Assembly: GCA_963708905.1 (NCBI GenBank)
Contig: CAVPUV010000052.1
Span: forward strand, 62,001-126,000
Origin: SHZL01 sp963708905
GTDB lineage: Bacteria > Pseudomonadota > Gammaproteobacteria > Xanthomonadales > SZUA-36
Length of the DNA: 64,000 nucleotides
Direction of reading: 5' to 3'
Position numbers and translations under genes: made by a program. The notes beneath the pieces are model-generated. The model worked only from the letters and a program-made list of their open reading frames with translations, searched no databases and was not told the DNA's origin. This document shows positions 52,932 through 63,806 of this stretch, in pieces. Every line of letters starts with the position of its first letter. Within the stretch, counting starts at the first letter, position 1.

Positions 52932-53351
52932 TCATGGCTGCACAATGGTCAGGGTTTCGTCCAGTGGCATCCAGTCAACATGTGAGTCGTGAAAGGCATG
53001 GGCCTGTGGCTTGCGGTCAATGGCCTCATCCAGGCAGGCCAGGGCCACATGCGTTTCACCTGGCCAGCGCGTGGATTCAAACAGCATGCTGCTGCCACAT
53101 AACTGGCAAAATCCTCGCCGGGCGCCTGGTGATGATTCATACCATTGCAGTTGACTGTCCGCCAACAGCGTGAAGTGCTCGCTGTCCACGCCTACCCATG
53201 TGACATAGCCAGCGCCGTGGATACGACGGCACATGCTGCAATGACAATGGGCACACCATTTACTGGGCAGGTCAATGGTGAAACGGACGGCTGTGCAAAA
53301 ACAACCGCCCGCCACTTTGCGCTGCGTTAAATCCACAGGATTATTGGTCAT
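52932..53351 (-). CDS. GFA-family zinc protein (CENP-V/glutathione-dependent formaldehyde-activating type)
   Basis: From ATG 53349-53351 the product has 139 residues. Cysteine groups GGCFCTAVRF, CAHCHCSMCRR and CQLCGSS build the zinc sites of the Mss4-like GFA fold. Members include Gfa and many proteins of unknown function. An upstream in-frame ATG at 53459 is not supported by similarity and would overlap the next gene. It converges on ung. Confidence 0.88.
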   Translation of the reverse strand: MTNNPVDLTQRKVAGGCFCTAVRFTIDLPSKWCAHCHCSMCRRIHGAGYVTWVGVDSEHFTLLADSQLQWYESSPGARRGFCQLCGSSMLFESTRWPGETHVALACLDEAIDRKPQAHAFHDSHVDWMPLDETLTIVQP

Positions 53352-53397
53352 TTCAATCCTCACTGGGTCAGGATATACAGGCCAGTCCCGGATGTTT

Positions 53398-53631
53398 TCA
53401 ATAGATTTCGCGGTAGTAATGCCGCACCGAGGCCCGCTCGTTCTTGTAAAGGGCGGCATCGATGATGGACCAGAGATGAATGATCCAGCCCAGCAGTATC
53501 AGCCACAGCAAGGCGGTCAGTAGAAACATGAAGCCCGCCAGCAGCCAGCGGCCCTGCAGCAGCTGCCCCAATCCCGGAATAAAAAAACTGGCCAAAGCCG
53601 CAATCACATTGCCGCAGTATCCGCTTCCCAT
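53398..53631 (-). CDS. Small TM2-like membrane protein
   Basis: The 77-residue protein has two transmembrane helices (VIAALASFFIPGLGQLLQGR and LAGFMFLLTALLWLILLGWI) and a charged tail ending YKNERASVRHYYREIY. The PGLGQL turn after helix 1 is typical of the TM2/DUF small membrane families found in many Gram-negatives. The function is unknown. Confidence 0.75.
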   Translation of the reverse strand: MGSGYCGNVIAALASFFIPGLGQLLQGRWLLAGFMFLLTALLWLILLGWIIHLWSIIDAALYKNERASVRHYYREIY

Positions 53632-53981
53632 GGCTGGCTCCTTATGGCTGAAAATGAAATCCTGATCCTTACCATTAAATATGCAGGATACATGCCAACG
53701 GCCGGGTTAAACTGCCGGGGCGCCAAGACATGCGGATTTACTGGACCGGTTGAAGATTCGTGCCTGCGATCGGGTGGTGAATTGCGCTGCGAATGTGGCG
53801 AAGGCCCCAGGGATTTGGCGTAAATCGCCAAAGAGCCTGTCGGACTTAATCGATTGAATTTTCCCAGCTCGACGGGTTGCGGCATATTGGCTCCTTCGAG
53901 CTGATCCTGAGCACGTACTGAAGCATTGGGGCAGGGTATAATGGTCCGAATTTTTCATCAGCACTCCAAAGGAAATTATCG
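53632..53981. other. Intergenic region with the icd promoter
   Basis: No gene is supported in this 350-bp gap; the short open frames have no recognisable similarity. TATAAT at 53937-53942 lies 40 bp before the icd ATG and is the probable -10 box. No clear -35 was seen. AAAGGAAA just before the ATG is the ribosome site. Confidence 0.55.
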
Positions 53982-55226
53982 ATGAGTTATCGTCACATCA
54001 AGATCCCGCAAGGCGGGCAGAAAATCACCGTACAGGACAACCGTTTACAGGTTTCCGATAACCCCATACTCGGCCTCATTGAAGGTGATGGTATTGGACC
54101 AGACATCACCCGCGCCTCGCTCAGGGTTTGGGATGCAGCCGTTGCCAAGGCCTATGGGGGCAAGCGCAAGGTTCATTGGGCAGAGCTGTATCTCGGTGAG
54201 AAAGCCGGCGGACTCTATGACGGCGATTATTTTCCGGCGGAAACTCTTGCTGCGATCAGGGAACTCGTGGTCGCCATCAAGGGACCGCTGACCACGCCCA
54301 TCGGCGGCGGATTCCGCTCATTGAATGTATCGCTGCGCCAGGAACTCGATCTTTATGCCTGCGTGCGTCCGGTGGAATATTTCAATGGCGTGCCTTCACC
54401 CATGCGCCATCCGGAAGACGTCAACGTGGTGATCTTCCGCGAAAACACGGAAGACGTATACAGCGGCATCGAATATCAGGCTGGAACACCGGAAAACGAG
54501 AAACTGGCCAAGTTTCTGCGTGAAGAGATGGGTGCGGAGTTTTTCGAAGGCGCGGGCCTGGGTATCAAGCCTGTTTCCGCTTTTGGTTCCAAACGCCTGG
54601 TGCGAAAGGCCATCCAGTATGCGATCGACAACGGCCGGGAAAGCGTCACCCTGGTGCACAAGGGCAATATCATGAAATTCACCGAAGGGGCTTTTCGCAA
54701 CTGGGGCTATGAAGTGGCGCGTGACGAGTTCAGCGCGCAAACCATTACCGAGGATGAACTGTGGTCCAAATTCGACGGCAAGCGTCCAGCCGGTAAAGTC
54801 ATTATCAAGGATCGCATCACCGACATCATGTTCCAGCTGCTGCAGTTGCGGCCGGCCGAGTTTGATGTTCTCGCGACGACCAACCTCAACGGCGATTACC
54901 TGTCGGATGCTCTGGCGGCGGAAGTCGGCGGCATGGGCATCGCCCCTGGGGCCAATATGGCGGACCACGTGGCGGTGTTTGAGGCCACCCATGGCACGGC
55001 GCCCAAGTACGCCAATCTTGACAAGGTCAATCCCAGCTCGCTGATGTTTTCCGGCTCGATGATGTTTGAATACATTGGCTGGAAGGAAGTGGCGGCATTG
55101 ATCAGCAAGGCTTTTGCCAAGACGGTGGGTGAGGGTATCGTGACCTACGATTTTGCGCGCCAGATGGAAGGGGCCACCGAGGTATCCACCTCCGGCTTCG
55201 CGGATGCGCTGATCAAGCGCCTCTGA
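53982..55226 (+). CDS. icd: NADP-dependent isocitrate dehydrogenase
   Basis: The 414-residue protein matches E. coli-type Icd in length and motifs: IEGDGIGPDITRASLRVWDA, the substrate loop GGFRSLNVSLRQELDLYACV, VIFRENTEDVYSGIEYQAGT, LVHKGNIMKFTEGAFRNWGY and the coenzyme segment FEATHGTAPKYA. The serine in the substrate loop is the residue phosphorylated by AceK in enterics. It converts isocitrate to 2-oxoglutarate in the TCA cycle. Confidence 0.96.
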   Translation: MSYRHIKIPQGGQKITVQDNRLQVSDNPILGLIEGDGIGPDITRASLRVWDAAVAKAYGGKRKVHWAELYLGEKAGGLYDGDYFPAETLAAIRELVVAIKGPLTTPIGGGFRSLNVSLRQELDLYACVRPVEYFNGVPSPMRHPEDVNVVIFRENTEDVYSGIEYQAGTPENEKLAKFLREEMGAEFFEGAGLGIKPVSAFGSKRLVRKAIQYAIDNGRESVTLVHKGNIMKFTEGAFRNWGYEVARDEFSAQTITEDELWSKFDGKRPAGKVIIKDRITDIMFQLLQLRPAEFDVLATTNLNGDYLSDALAAEVGGMGIAPGANMADHVAVFEATHGTAPKYANLDKVNPSSLMFSGSMMFEYIGWKEVAALISKAFAKTVGEGIVTYDFARQMEGATEVSTSGFADALIKRL

Positions 55227-55248
55227 ATCATCAGGGGCGGCTGGAGCG

Positions 55249-56049
55249 ATGAAATCGGGGCTGTTTGCCGCAACAGCCCGCTGTCTGTTGCTATGCGACC
55301 CTGCGGCCAAATGCCTGGCAGTTGAGGAGCTGCACGCGGCTGTGACGGCGGGCACCTATTGTCTCGATGCCAACACGCCAGCGCCGCGGGTCGATCAACC
55401 CGGACGGCCAGAGTTGCCCGTGCTGACCGACCCGGCCAAAGTACCCCGGCGGCGGTTGGGCACGGCGGCTGGACGTGTTGCCCTGGTTCATGCAATTGCC
55501 CATATTGAGTTCAATGCGATCAATCTCGCACTGGATGCGGCGTGCCGCTTTCGCGGCATGCCCGAAGTCTACTACCGTGACTGGATATCTGTCGCGGCTG
55601 ATGAAGCCCGGCACTTCAAGCTGTTGTCGCAGAGGCTGGCGGAACTGGGGGCGTCATACGGTGACTTGCCGGCGCACAATGGCTTGTGGGAAATGGCCGA
55701 ACGGACCACGGACTCATGCCTGGTGCGCATGGCCCTGGTGCCGCGGGTGCTTGAGGCACGCGGGCTTGACGTAACTCCGGGCCTGATAGAGCGGCTGCAG
55801 CAGGTCGGTGATGGCGCAAGCATAGCGGTGCTGGAAGTTATCCTGGCTGAAGAATTATGCCACGTTGCGATCGGCTCCCATTGGTTCAACTACTGCTGTG
55901 AACTTGAAGGCAAGGACCCGATTGCCACCTTTCTTGGTTTGCTGGAAACGCGCTATAGCGGAACGGTGCGCGGACCGTTCAATACCAAGGCACGTCTTGC
56001 AGCTGGATTCACGGCAAGCGAGATGGCGGCGTTGGAAGCGCTAAAATAA
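55249..56049 (+). CDS. DUF455 ferritin-like protein
   Basis: The 266-residue protein belongs to the DUF455/COG2833 group. Metal-ligand helices are visible in LVHAIAHIEFNAINLALDAA, VAADEARHFKLLSQRL and ILAEELCHVAIGSHWF, which give the Glu/His pattern of ferritin-like di-iron proteins. The function is not established. It starts 22 bp after icd and overlaps the convergent lpxH gene by 9 bp. Confidence 0.85.
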   Translation: MKSGLFAATARCLLLCDPAAKCLAVEELHAAVTAGTYCLDANTPAPRVDQPGRPELPVLTDPAKVPRRRLGTAAGRVALVHAIAHIEFNAINLALDAACRFRGMPEVYYRDWISVAADEARHFKLLSQRLAELGASYGDLPAHNGLWEMAERTTDSCLVRMALVPRVLEARGLDVTPGLIERLQQVGDGASIAVLEVILAEELCHVAIGSHWFNYCCELEGKDPIATFLGLLETRYSGTVRGPFNTKARLAAGFTASEMAALEALK

Positions 56050-56781
56050 TGGCGTCCCGGCAAGCGTCAGCTGTTCGTATTCCTGCGGGTCCACACGCAA
56101 ATAGCTGCCGGTGTTGTGCCAGTCCGACAGCACCAGCCGCTTGCCCGTAAAGCCTGCACCCAGGTCGTGTTGATGAAACGCGGGCCGGTGGGTGTGGCCA
56201 TGAATCATGCGCTGAACTCCGTGCGCAAGGAAGGCTTCGCGGACTGCCATTTCGTTGATATCCATGATGTCCGAGGGCGCCATGCTGGCAGTATGCTGCT
56301 TGCTGGCGTCACGCGCCTTGTGCGCCATTTCCTGACGCTGTTCAGTGGGCAGTTGCAAAAACCTGTCGGCGAAATCCTGGGTGCGCACGCGCTGACGGAA
56401 AACCTGATATTGCAGGTCATCCGTGCACAGCGTGTCGCCATGAAGCAGCAGGGTTGGAGTACCGTAGATATCTGCCACAAAGGTCTGTGGCAGCAATTTC
56501 AGACCAGCCCGTTCCGCATAAGCGGGCCCGACGAGGAAATCCCGGTTGCCATGCAGGAAATAGCACGGAACTCTCCGGCTGCCGAGCTCAGCCAGGCTAT
56601 CCGCTACCCGCTGCGCGGTTTCGCTCAGTACATCATCTCCAATCCAGAACTCAAACAGATCGCCCAGAATGTAGAGTGCATCTGCTTTGCTGGCCGGCCC
56701 GCGCAGGAAGTCAGTCAGCAGGGCAGTGGTTTGTGGCCTGTTGTCTTCAAGATGCAAGTCGGAAATGAACAGTGTGTTCAC
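56041..56781 (-). CDS. lpxH: UDP-2,3-diacylglucosamine pyrophosphatase
   Basis: The 246-residue calcineurin-like phosphoesterase has the metal motifs LFISDLHLEDNRPQTTAL, LYILGDLFEFWIGDD, YFLHGNRDFLVG and MIHGHTHRPAFH. It makes lipid X in lipid A synthesis, which marks a Gram-negative host. The cyclophilin gene lies 21 bp upstream on the same strand, a pairing common in Gammaproteobacteria. Confidence 0.95.
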   Translation of the reverse strand: MNTLFISDLHLEDNRPQTTALLTDFLRGPASKADALYILGDLFEFWIGDDVLSETAQRVADSLAELGSRRVPCYFLHGNRDFLVGPAYAERAGLKLLPQTFVADIYGTPTLLLHGDTLCTDDLQYQVFRQRVRTQDFADRFLQLPTEQRQEMAHKARDASKQHTASMAPSDIMDINEMAVREAFLAHGVQRMIHGHTHRPAFHQHDLGAGFTGKRLVLSDWHNTGSYLRVDPQEYEQLTLAGTPLF

Positions 56782-56802
56782 GGCATGGAAACGTGCTAAA
56801 AA

Positions 56803-57396
56803 TTAATCCGTGGCAGGCGAAGCAATTTCCACCCGTTCGATGATCACGGGCATTTTGGGAACATCGGCATAGGGTGGAATGGTGGTGGTTTCGACCAAAC
56901 GGATGGCGTCGACTACGTCCATGCCGGCGGTCACGGTACCGAATACCGCGTATCCCCAGGCCCGGGAACTGCTGTTTCCGCTGTAGTTCAGGTTCGGGTT
57001 ATCCTGCACGTTGATGAAAAACTGTGAGGTGGCGGAATGGGGATGACCGCTACGCGCCATGGCGATGGTGCCGCGTGTGTTCGACAAGCCATTGTTGGCC
57101 TCATTGAGAATGGGTTCATTGGTGGGCTTTTGCTGCATGTCCGCGGTGAATCCCCCACCCTGGATCATGAAACCGCTGATGACCCGGTGAAATATCGTGC
57201 TGTCATAAAACCCGCTGTTGGCGTAATGAATAAAGTTTTCCACGCTGATCGGGGCCTTGTCGGCATACAGTTCCAGCGAGATGTCTCCCATGCTGGTATG
57301 CAGGATGACTGTTGGATTGGCGGGCGACGCACTTTCCTGCGCCGATAGGCTGGTGCAGAGCAGCAAGCCAGCCAGCAGTGGTAAAAAATAGTTCAT
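56803..57396 (-). CDS. Periplasmic peptidyl-prolyl cis-trans isomerase, cyclophilin type
   Basis: ATG 57394-57396 gives 197 residues with a signal peptide starting MNYFLPLLAGLLLCTSLSAQ. An upstream ATG would add 26 residues before that signal and is rejected. The cyclophilin core is TSMGDISLELYADKAPISVE, FHRVISGFMIQGGGF and FGTVTAGMDVVDAI. It probably assists folding of exported proteins, as PpiA does. Confidence 0.93.
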   Translation of the reverse strand: MNYFLPLLAGLLLCTSLSAQESASPANPTVILHTSMGDISLELYADKAPISVENFIHYANSGFYDSTIFHRVISGFMIQGGGFTADMQQKPTNEPILNEANNGLSNTRGTIAMARSGHPHSATSQFFINVQDNPNLNYSGNSSSRAWGYAVFGTVTAGMDVVDAIRLVETTTIPPYADVPKMPVIIERVEIASPATD

Positions 57397-57698
57397 GATG
57401 CTTGTTTCCTCGGTTACGGAATACCAGCCCCGCATGATACTCACCGAAGAAGGCTGCGGCCAGTGATGACGCACTCTGCTGCCGGAGAACGGATTGTCAC
57501 AGCGGATTTCGTATCCGTGCCGGCAGCCACCAGTGGCCGTTCGACAGGCTATTGTCCGCGGCCAAACAGGGGCATATTCATGCTACAATGCACGCCTGTC
57601 CGAGAGCGCTGGAACCATTCGTTTTTCCTCGCAAGATTGGTAGGCTAAATTGCTTTTAAAACAACAGCTTTTGTTGTATTCCTGAGATGGTTTGATAT
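57397..57698. other. Divergent promoter region of the cyclophilin gene and gyrA
   Basis: The 302-bp gap has no supported gene. For gyrA an extended -10 TGCTACAAT lies at 57581-57589, about 110 bp before the ATG, without a good -35 at the right spacing. A GAGATGG just before the ATG can serve as ribosome site. No palindrome or terminator of note was seen. Confidence 0.5.
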
Positions 57699-60251
<2,553 letters not shown>

Positions 60252-60264
60252 GTCAGACAGGCTG

Positions 60265-60702
60265 CTAGCCCGCTATTTCAATGCGGGTTTCGAGATGTTT
60301 TTCCGCATTAAGCGAGTTGGTGATCAGGCACACGGCTTCGGCTTTTTGCAGCAGGCGCGTTGCCTTTTGTTCATCAGTGCCAGCCGGCACCGTCAGCGTG
60401 GCCTGAATATCAAAGCGGGTGAAGCGGGTGACATTGTCCACCCGGTCCAGAATTCCATCGGCTTTACAATCCAGGCGGAGCCAGGCCAGTTGTGAAGCGC
60501 GGGCAATGGCCCGGAATGTCAGGATGAAGCAATCCGCCAATGCCGCGACCAGCAGAGACTCGGGTGACCAGTGATCACCCGGCCCTCCAAACTGTTCGGG
60601 TGGCAACGAGGCCAGCGTGCTCAAACCCTTGCTGTCGAGCGCTACAGCCCCCACCGTCCCGGCTGTGGCGCCCACCTGGTACCGGTGGGGATATGGGTCC
60701 AT
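60265..60702 (-). CDS. OsmC/Ohr-family peroxide-reducing protein
   Basis: The 145-residue protein has the OsmC fold with two reactive cysteines, one in LLVAALADCFILTFRAIARA and one in QKAEAVCLITNSL. Members reduce organic hydroperoxides. It converges on gyrA with a 13-bp gap and lies 20 bp after the peroxiredoxin gene, so the two likely form a peroxide-defence pair. Confidence 0.88.
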   Translation of the reverse strand: MDPYPHRYQVGATAGTVGAVALDSKGLSTLASLPPEQFGGPGDHWSPESLLVAALADCFILTFRAIARASQLAWLRLDCKADGILDRVDNVTRFTRFDIQATLTVPAGTDEQKATRLLQKAEAVCLITNSLNAEKHLETRIEIAG

Positions 60703-60722
60703 AAACTATCCCTTGTAGTTTG

Positions 60723-61202
60723 TTACAAAGCAGACAAAACGTGTTCCGCGCTACTCACTTTGAATTCTCCCGGCGCTTCCACAAACAGATGAGAAACGAC
60801 GCCGTCCTTGGCAATCAAGGCAAAGCGCTGTGATCTCTGTCCCATGCCGAACGCTGAAGCATCCAGGGGCAGGCCAACGGCCCGGGCGAAATCGCCGTTT
60901 CCGTCCGCCAGCATGGTAATTCTGGCCGCGTTTGCGCTTTTGCCCCAGGCATTCATCACAAACACGTCATTCACCGCGATGCAAGCAATGGTATCGACTC
61001 CACGGCTGAGAATTTCATCGGCATGATTGACAAAGCCGGGCAGATGCTTGGCGGAACAGGTTGGCGTGAACGCGCCTGGAACGGAAAAGAGCACGACTTT
61101 CTTGCCGCCGAACAGTTCATTCGTCGTCAGCGGCTTGGGCCCGGTTTCCGACATGATGGTAAAGGTCGCGGCAGGAATCTTGTCTCCGGCTTTAATGGTC
61201 AT
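60723..61202 (-). CDS. Peroxiredoxin, Prx5/AhpE-like type II
   Basis: The 159-residue protein has the peroxidatic Cys49 in VPGAFTPTCSAKHLPGF, a Prx5 hallmark, and FALIAKDGVVSHLFVEAPGE near the end. It reduces hydrogen peroxide and organic peroxides using glutaredoxin or thioredoxin. Two perfect palindromes lie 28 and 107 bp before its start codon. Confidence 0.93.
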   Translation of the reverse strand: MTIKAGDKIPAATFTIMSETGPKPLTTNELFGGKKVVLFSVPGAFTPTCSAKHLPGFVNHADEILSRGVDTIACIAVNDVFVMNAWGKSANAARITMLADGNGDFARAVGLPLDASAFGMGQRSQRFALIAKDGVVSHLFVEAPGEFKVSSAEHVLSAL

Positions 61203-61229
61203 GAAATTCTCTCCTTGTGTTGTTGGACC

Positions 61230-61251
61230 CGCTGGACCTGCAGGTCCAGCG
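61230..61251. repeat. Perfect 22-bp palindrome upstream of the peroxiredoxin gene
   Basis: The sequence CGCTGGACCTG and its exact complement form a perfect palindrome, 28 bp before the peroxiredoxin start codon. It would form a hairpin in RNA or serve as a dimer binding site. Confidence 0.7.
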
Positions 61252-61308
61252 TTACAGCTGAAAATAGTGCCACAGTTTGGCCGTTACAAGGGCAGGACCC
61301 GATTTAAT

Positions 61309-61334
61309 CCGGAAAGTCCATATGGACTTTCCGG
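61309..61334. repeat. Perfect 26-bp palindrome at the end of the YhdH-like gene
   Basis: CCGGAAAGTCCAT followed by its exact complement gives a 26-bp perfect palindrome. It lies 10 bp beyond the likely true stop of the reductase gene at 61344 on the minus strand. It may be a transcription end structure, though no T-run follows. Confidence 0.65.
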
Positions 61335-61343
61335 GTTGAAACA

Positions 61344-62365
61344 TCAATTATGACCAACCCTAACCACTGAACGGCCCCTGCTTTCACCTGCCAGCATGGC
61401 TTCGAATACGGGGTACATTTCATTGAGACTGACGCCTGGGCGAGAATGTCTTCCAGTAAAGGGGGTTTCCACTCGTTGGCCAGACGGTCCCACAGGATTC
61501 TCCGCGTCTGGTACGGACAATTGTTCGAACTGATACCGAGCAGGCTGACCCCGCGCAGAATCATCGGAAAAACGGTTGTGTGCAAACCCTGTCCACCGGC
61601 CATGCCGCAGCACGCAATGTTTCCCCCAAGCTGTATGACCCGGCTGATCCCTGCCAGCATGTCACCGCCCACGCTGTCGATGCAGCCGGCCCAAATGGCT
61701 TTCTCCAGCGGGTTCTGGCCCCAATGCAGATCATGCCGGGAAATGCACTGGCTGGCGCCGAGCTTTTCCAGCCAGTCGAATTCTTCAACTTTGCCGGAAA
61801 TCGCATGCACTTCGTAACCGGCATGGGCCAACAGATTGATGGCAATGCTGCCGACGCCACCGCTGGCGCCGGTGACCACTATGGGGCCTGATGCGGGCGT
61901 TTGCCCGTTGGCTTCCATGCGCCACAAGCTGAGCGCGGCGGTGAATCCTGCAGTGCCGAGGATCATGGCCTCTCTGGTGCTCAGTCCGGACGGTAATGGC
62001 ACGGCGTCGGCACTGTCAATGCGCAGATACTCACTGTAGCCACCATCGCGGGTTTCGGACAGGCCGCAGCCGGTGACGATGACCTCGTCGCCTGGCTGGA
62101 ACTTGTCGACCGCCGATGCGACTACGGTGCCGGCCATATCGATACCGCCGTTGAGTGGAAATTTGCGCAGTATTTTGCCTTTGCCGGTAGCGGCCAAAGC
62201 GTCCTTGTAATTGATGCTCGACCAGTCCACGCGCACCGTCAGGTCGCCTTCACTGAGCTCATCGATGGTCAAAGACTCGACCCCCGAGCGAAAGCCCTCT
62301 TCATCGTTGTGGATACGGAAGGCGTTGAAGGATTCAGGTAATTGGGTCATGGGCTTTGTCATCAA
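61344..62365 (-). pseudogene. YhdH/AcuI-type acryloyl-CoA reductase-like MDR protein with a 3' frameshift
   Basis: From ATG 62363-62365 the product is a normal YhdH/AcuI protein (RVDWSSINYKDALAATGKGK, GGIDMAGTVVAS, VTGASGGVGSIAINLLAHAG) down to EWKPPLLEDILA. There the frame is lost near 61437 and runs on to 61304. The adjacent frame carries the expected C-terminus (GVSLNEMYPVFEAMLAGESR, then GRSVVRVGHN) and stops at 61344. One missing base explains it. AcuI reduces acryloyl-CoA to propionyl-CoA with NADPH. The start overlaps lpd by 4 bp. Confidence 0.87.
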
Positions 62366-63789
62366 TTGCTGCGGTGGATGGCTCGTCCGTCTACGTGCAA
62401 TGCCGCTTCATGCACCGCCTCCGACAGTGTTGGATGAGCATGGACGATACGCGCCAGGTCTTCGCTGGAACCATGGAATTCCATCGTAACGACACATTCA
62501 GCGATCAGTTCGGATGCATTGGCGCCTAAAATGTGCACACCCAGGATCTCGTCCGTTTCGGCGTCAGCCAATATCTTGACCAAACCGGCGCTGTGTCCGC
62601 CAGCCAGGGCTCTGCCGTTGGCGGCAAACGGAAAAGAACCGGTGCGATATTCAATGCCTGCCTTCTTCAATTCCTGCTCCGTTTTGCCCACCCAGGCAAT
62701 CTCGGGTTCTGTATAGATTACCCAGGGCACGGTATCAAAGTTGATGTGAGCGGGTTTGCCGGCGATCATTTCGGCCACGGCGATACCTTCCTCGGAGGCC
62801 TTGTGAGCCAGCATGGGACCCCGAACGCAATCGCCGACTGCCCAGACGCCTGCCGCGCTGGTCCTGGAGTGCTCGTCGACTTCAATCTGACCCCGATCCG
62901 TCAGGCGCACTCCGCAGTCAGCAGCCAGCAAACCTTCGGTATACGGTTGGCGGCCGACTGCGACGAGCAAGCGGTCAAAGGTCAGTTGGCTCTCACCGTT
63001 CCGGTCTTCCAGGGTTACCAGCACCTCTTTTTTCACCACCGTGGCGCTCCTGACCAGAGTGCCGAGCTGGATTTTCATGCCCTGTTTACCAAATTCCCGG
63101 GCCGCCTGGCTGCTGATGCTCACGTCCGCAACGGGCAGGAACTGCTCCAATGCTTCTAGCAGCACCACTTCAGAACCCAGCCGGCTCCAGACCGAACCCA
63201 GTTCCAGGCCAATGACACCGGCGCCAATGACTCCCAGGCGCCTGGGCACCGAGGTGAAATCCAAAGCGCCTTCATTATCGACGATATAGGTGCCATCAAA
63301 TGCCACGTTCGGAAGCGCGATGGGGACAGAGCCAGAGGCAAGAATAATGTTGTCGGCTTGCAAATGCAGCGTGGCGGTTCCGTCTACCGGCGTCATTTCA
63401 ACCTGGCGCTGCGCGAGCAGTTTTCCCTTGCCATGGAAGTACTCGATCTTGTTGCCTTTGAACAGCTGTGTCACCCCGCCGGTCAGTTTCCTGACGATGT
63501 CATCCTTGCGGGCAATCATTTTGGGGATGTCCATGGCGGCGTTTTTGACCGTAATACCATGCTCTGCGAATTCATGCCCGATGTGGCGGAAGTGTTTGCT
63601 GGAATCCAGCAAGGCCTTGGAAGGAATACAGCCGACGTTCAGGCAGGTTCCACCGGGCGCCGGCTTGCCGTCCTTGCCTGTGAACATATCAATGCAGGCC
63701 GTTTTCAAGCCGCATTGCGCTGCGCGTATGGCGGCGACATAGCCCCCGGGCCCGCCACCGATTACGATTACGTCGAATTTATCTGCCAT
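62362..63789 (-). CDS. lpdA: Dihydrolipoyl dehydrogenase
   Basis: The 475-residue flavoprotein has the FAD fold IVIGGGPGGYVAAIRAAQCG, the redox cysteines Cys49 and Cys54 in GGTCLNVGCIPSK, the NAD fold LGVIGAGVIGLELGSVWSRL and the catalytic His in HAHPTLSEAVHEAAL. It lies directly after sucB and so probably serves the 2-oxoglutarate dehydrogenase. It may also serve the branched-chain complex at the other end of the window, which shows no E3 of its own here. Confidence 0.97.
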   Translation of the reverse strand: MADKFDVIVIGGGPGGYVAAIRAAQCGLKTACIDMFTGKDGKPAPGGTCLNVGCIPSKALLDSSKHFRHIGHEFAEHGITVKNAAMDIPKMIARKDDIVRKLTGGVTQLFKGNKIEYFHGKGKLLAQRQVEMTPVDGTATLHLQADNIILASGSVPIALPNVAFDGTYIVDNEGALDFTSVPRRLGVIGAGVIGLELGSVWSRLGSEVVLLEALEQFLPVADVSISSQAAREFGKQGMKIQLGTLVRSATVVKKEVLVTLEDRNGESQLTFDRLLVAVGRQPYTEGLLAADCGVRLTDRGQIEVDEHSRTSAAGVWAVGDCVRGPMLAHKASEEGIAVAEMIAGKPAHINFDTVPWVIYTEPEIAWVGKTEQELKKAGIEYRTGSFPFAANGRALAGGHSAGLVKILADAETDEILGVHILGANASELIAECVVTMEFHGSSEDLARIVHAHPTLSEAVHEAALHVDGRAIHRSN

Positions 63790-63806
63790 GCTTTATCCTT
63801 CTTATA

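Noticed and set aside
53632..53981. Short minus-strand frames between the TM2-like gene and icd
   Set aside because: No similarity, no ribosome site, and they overlap the icd promoter region.
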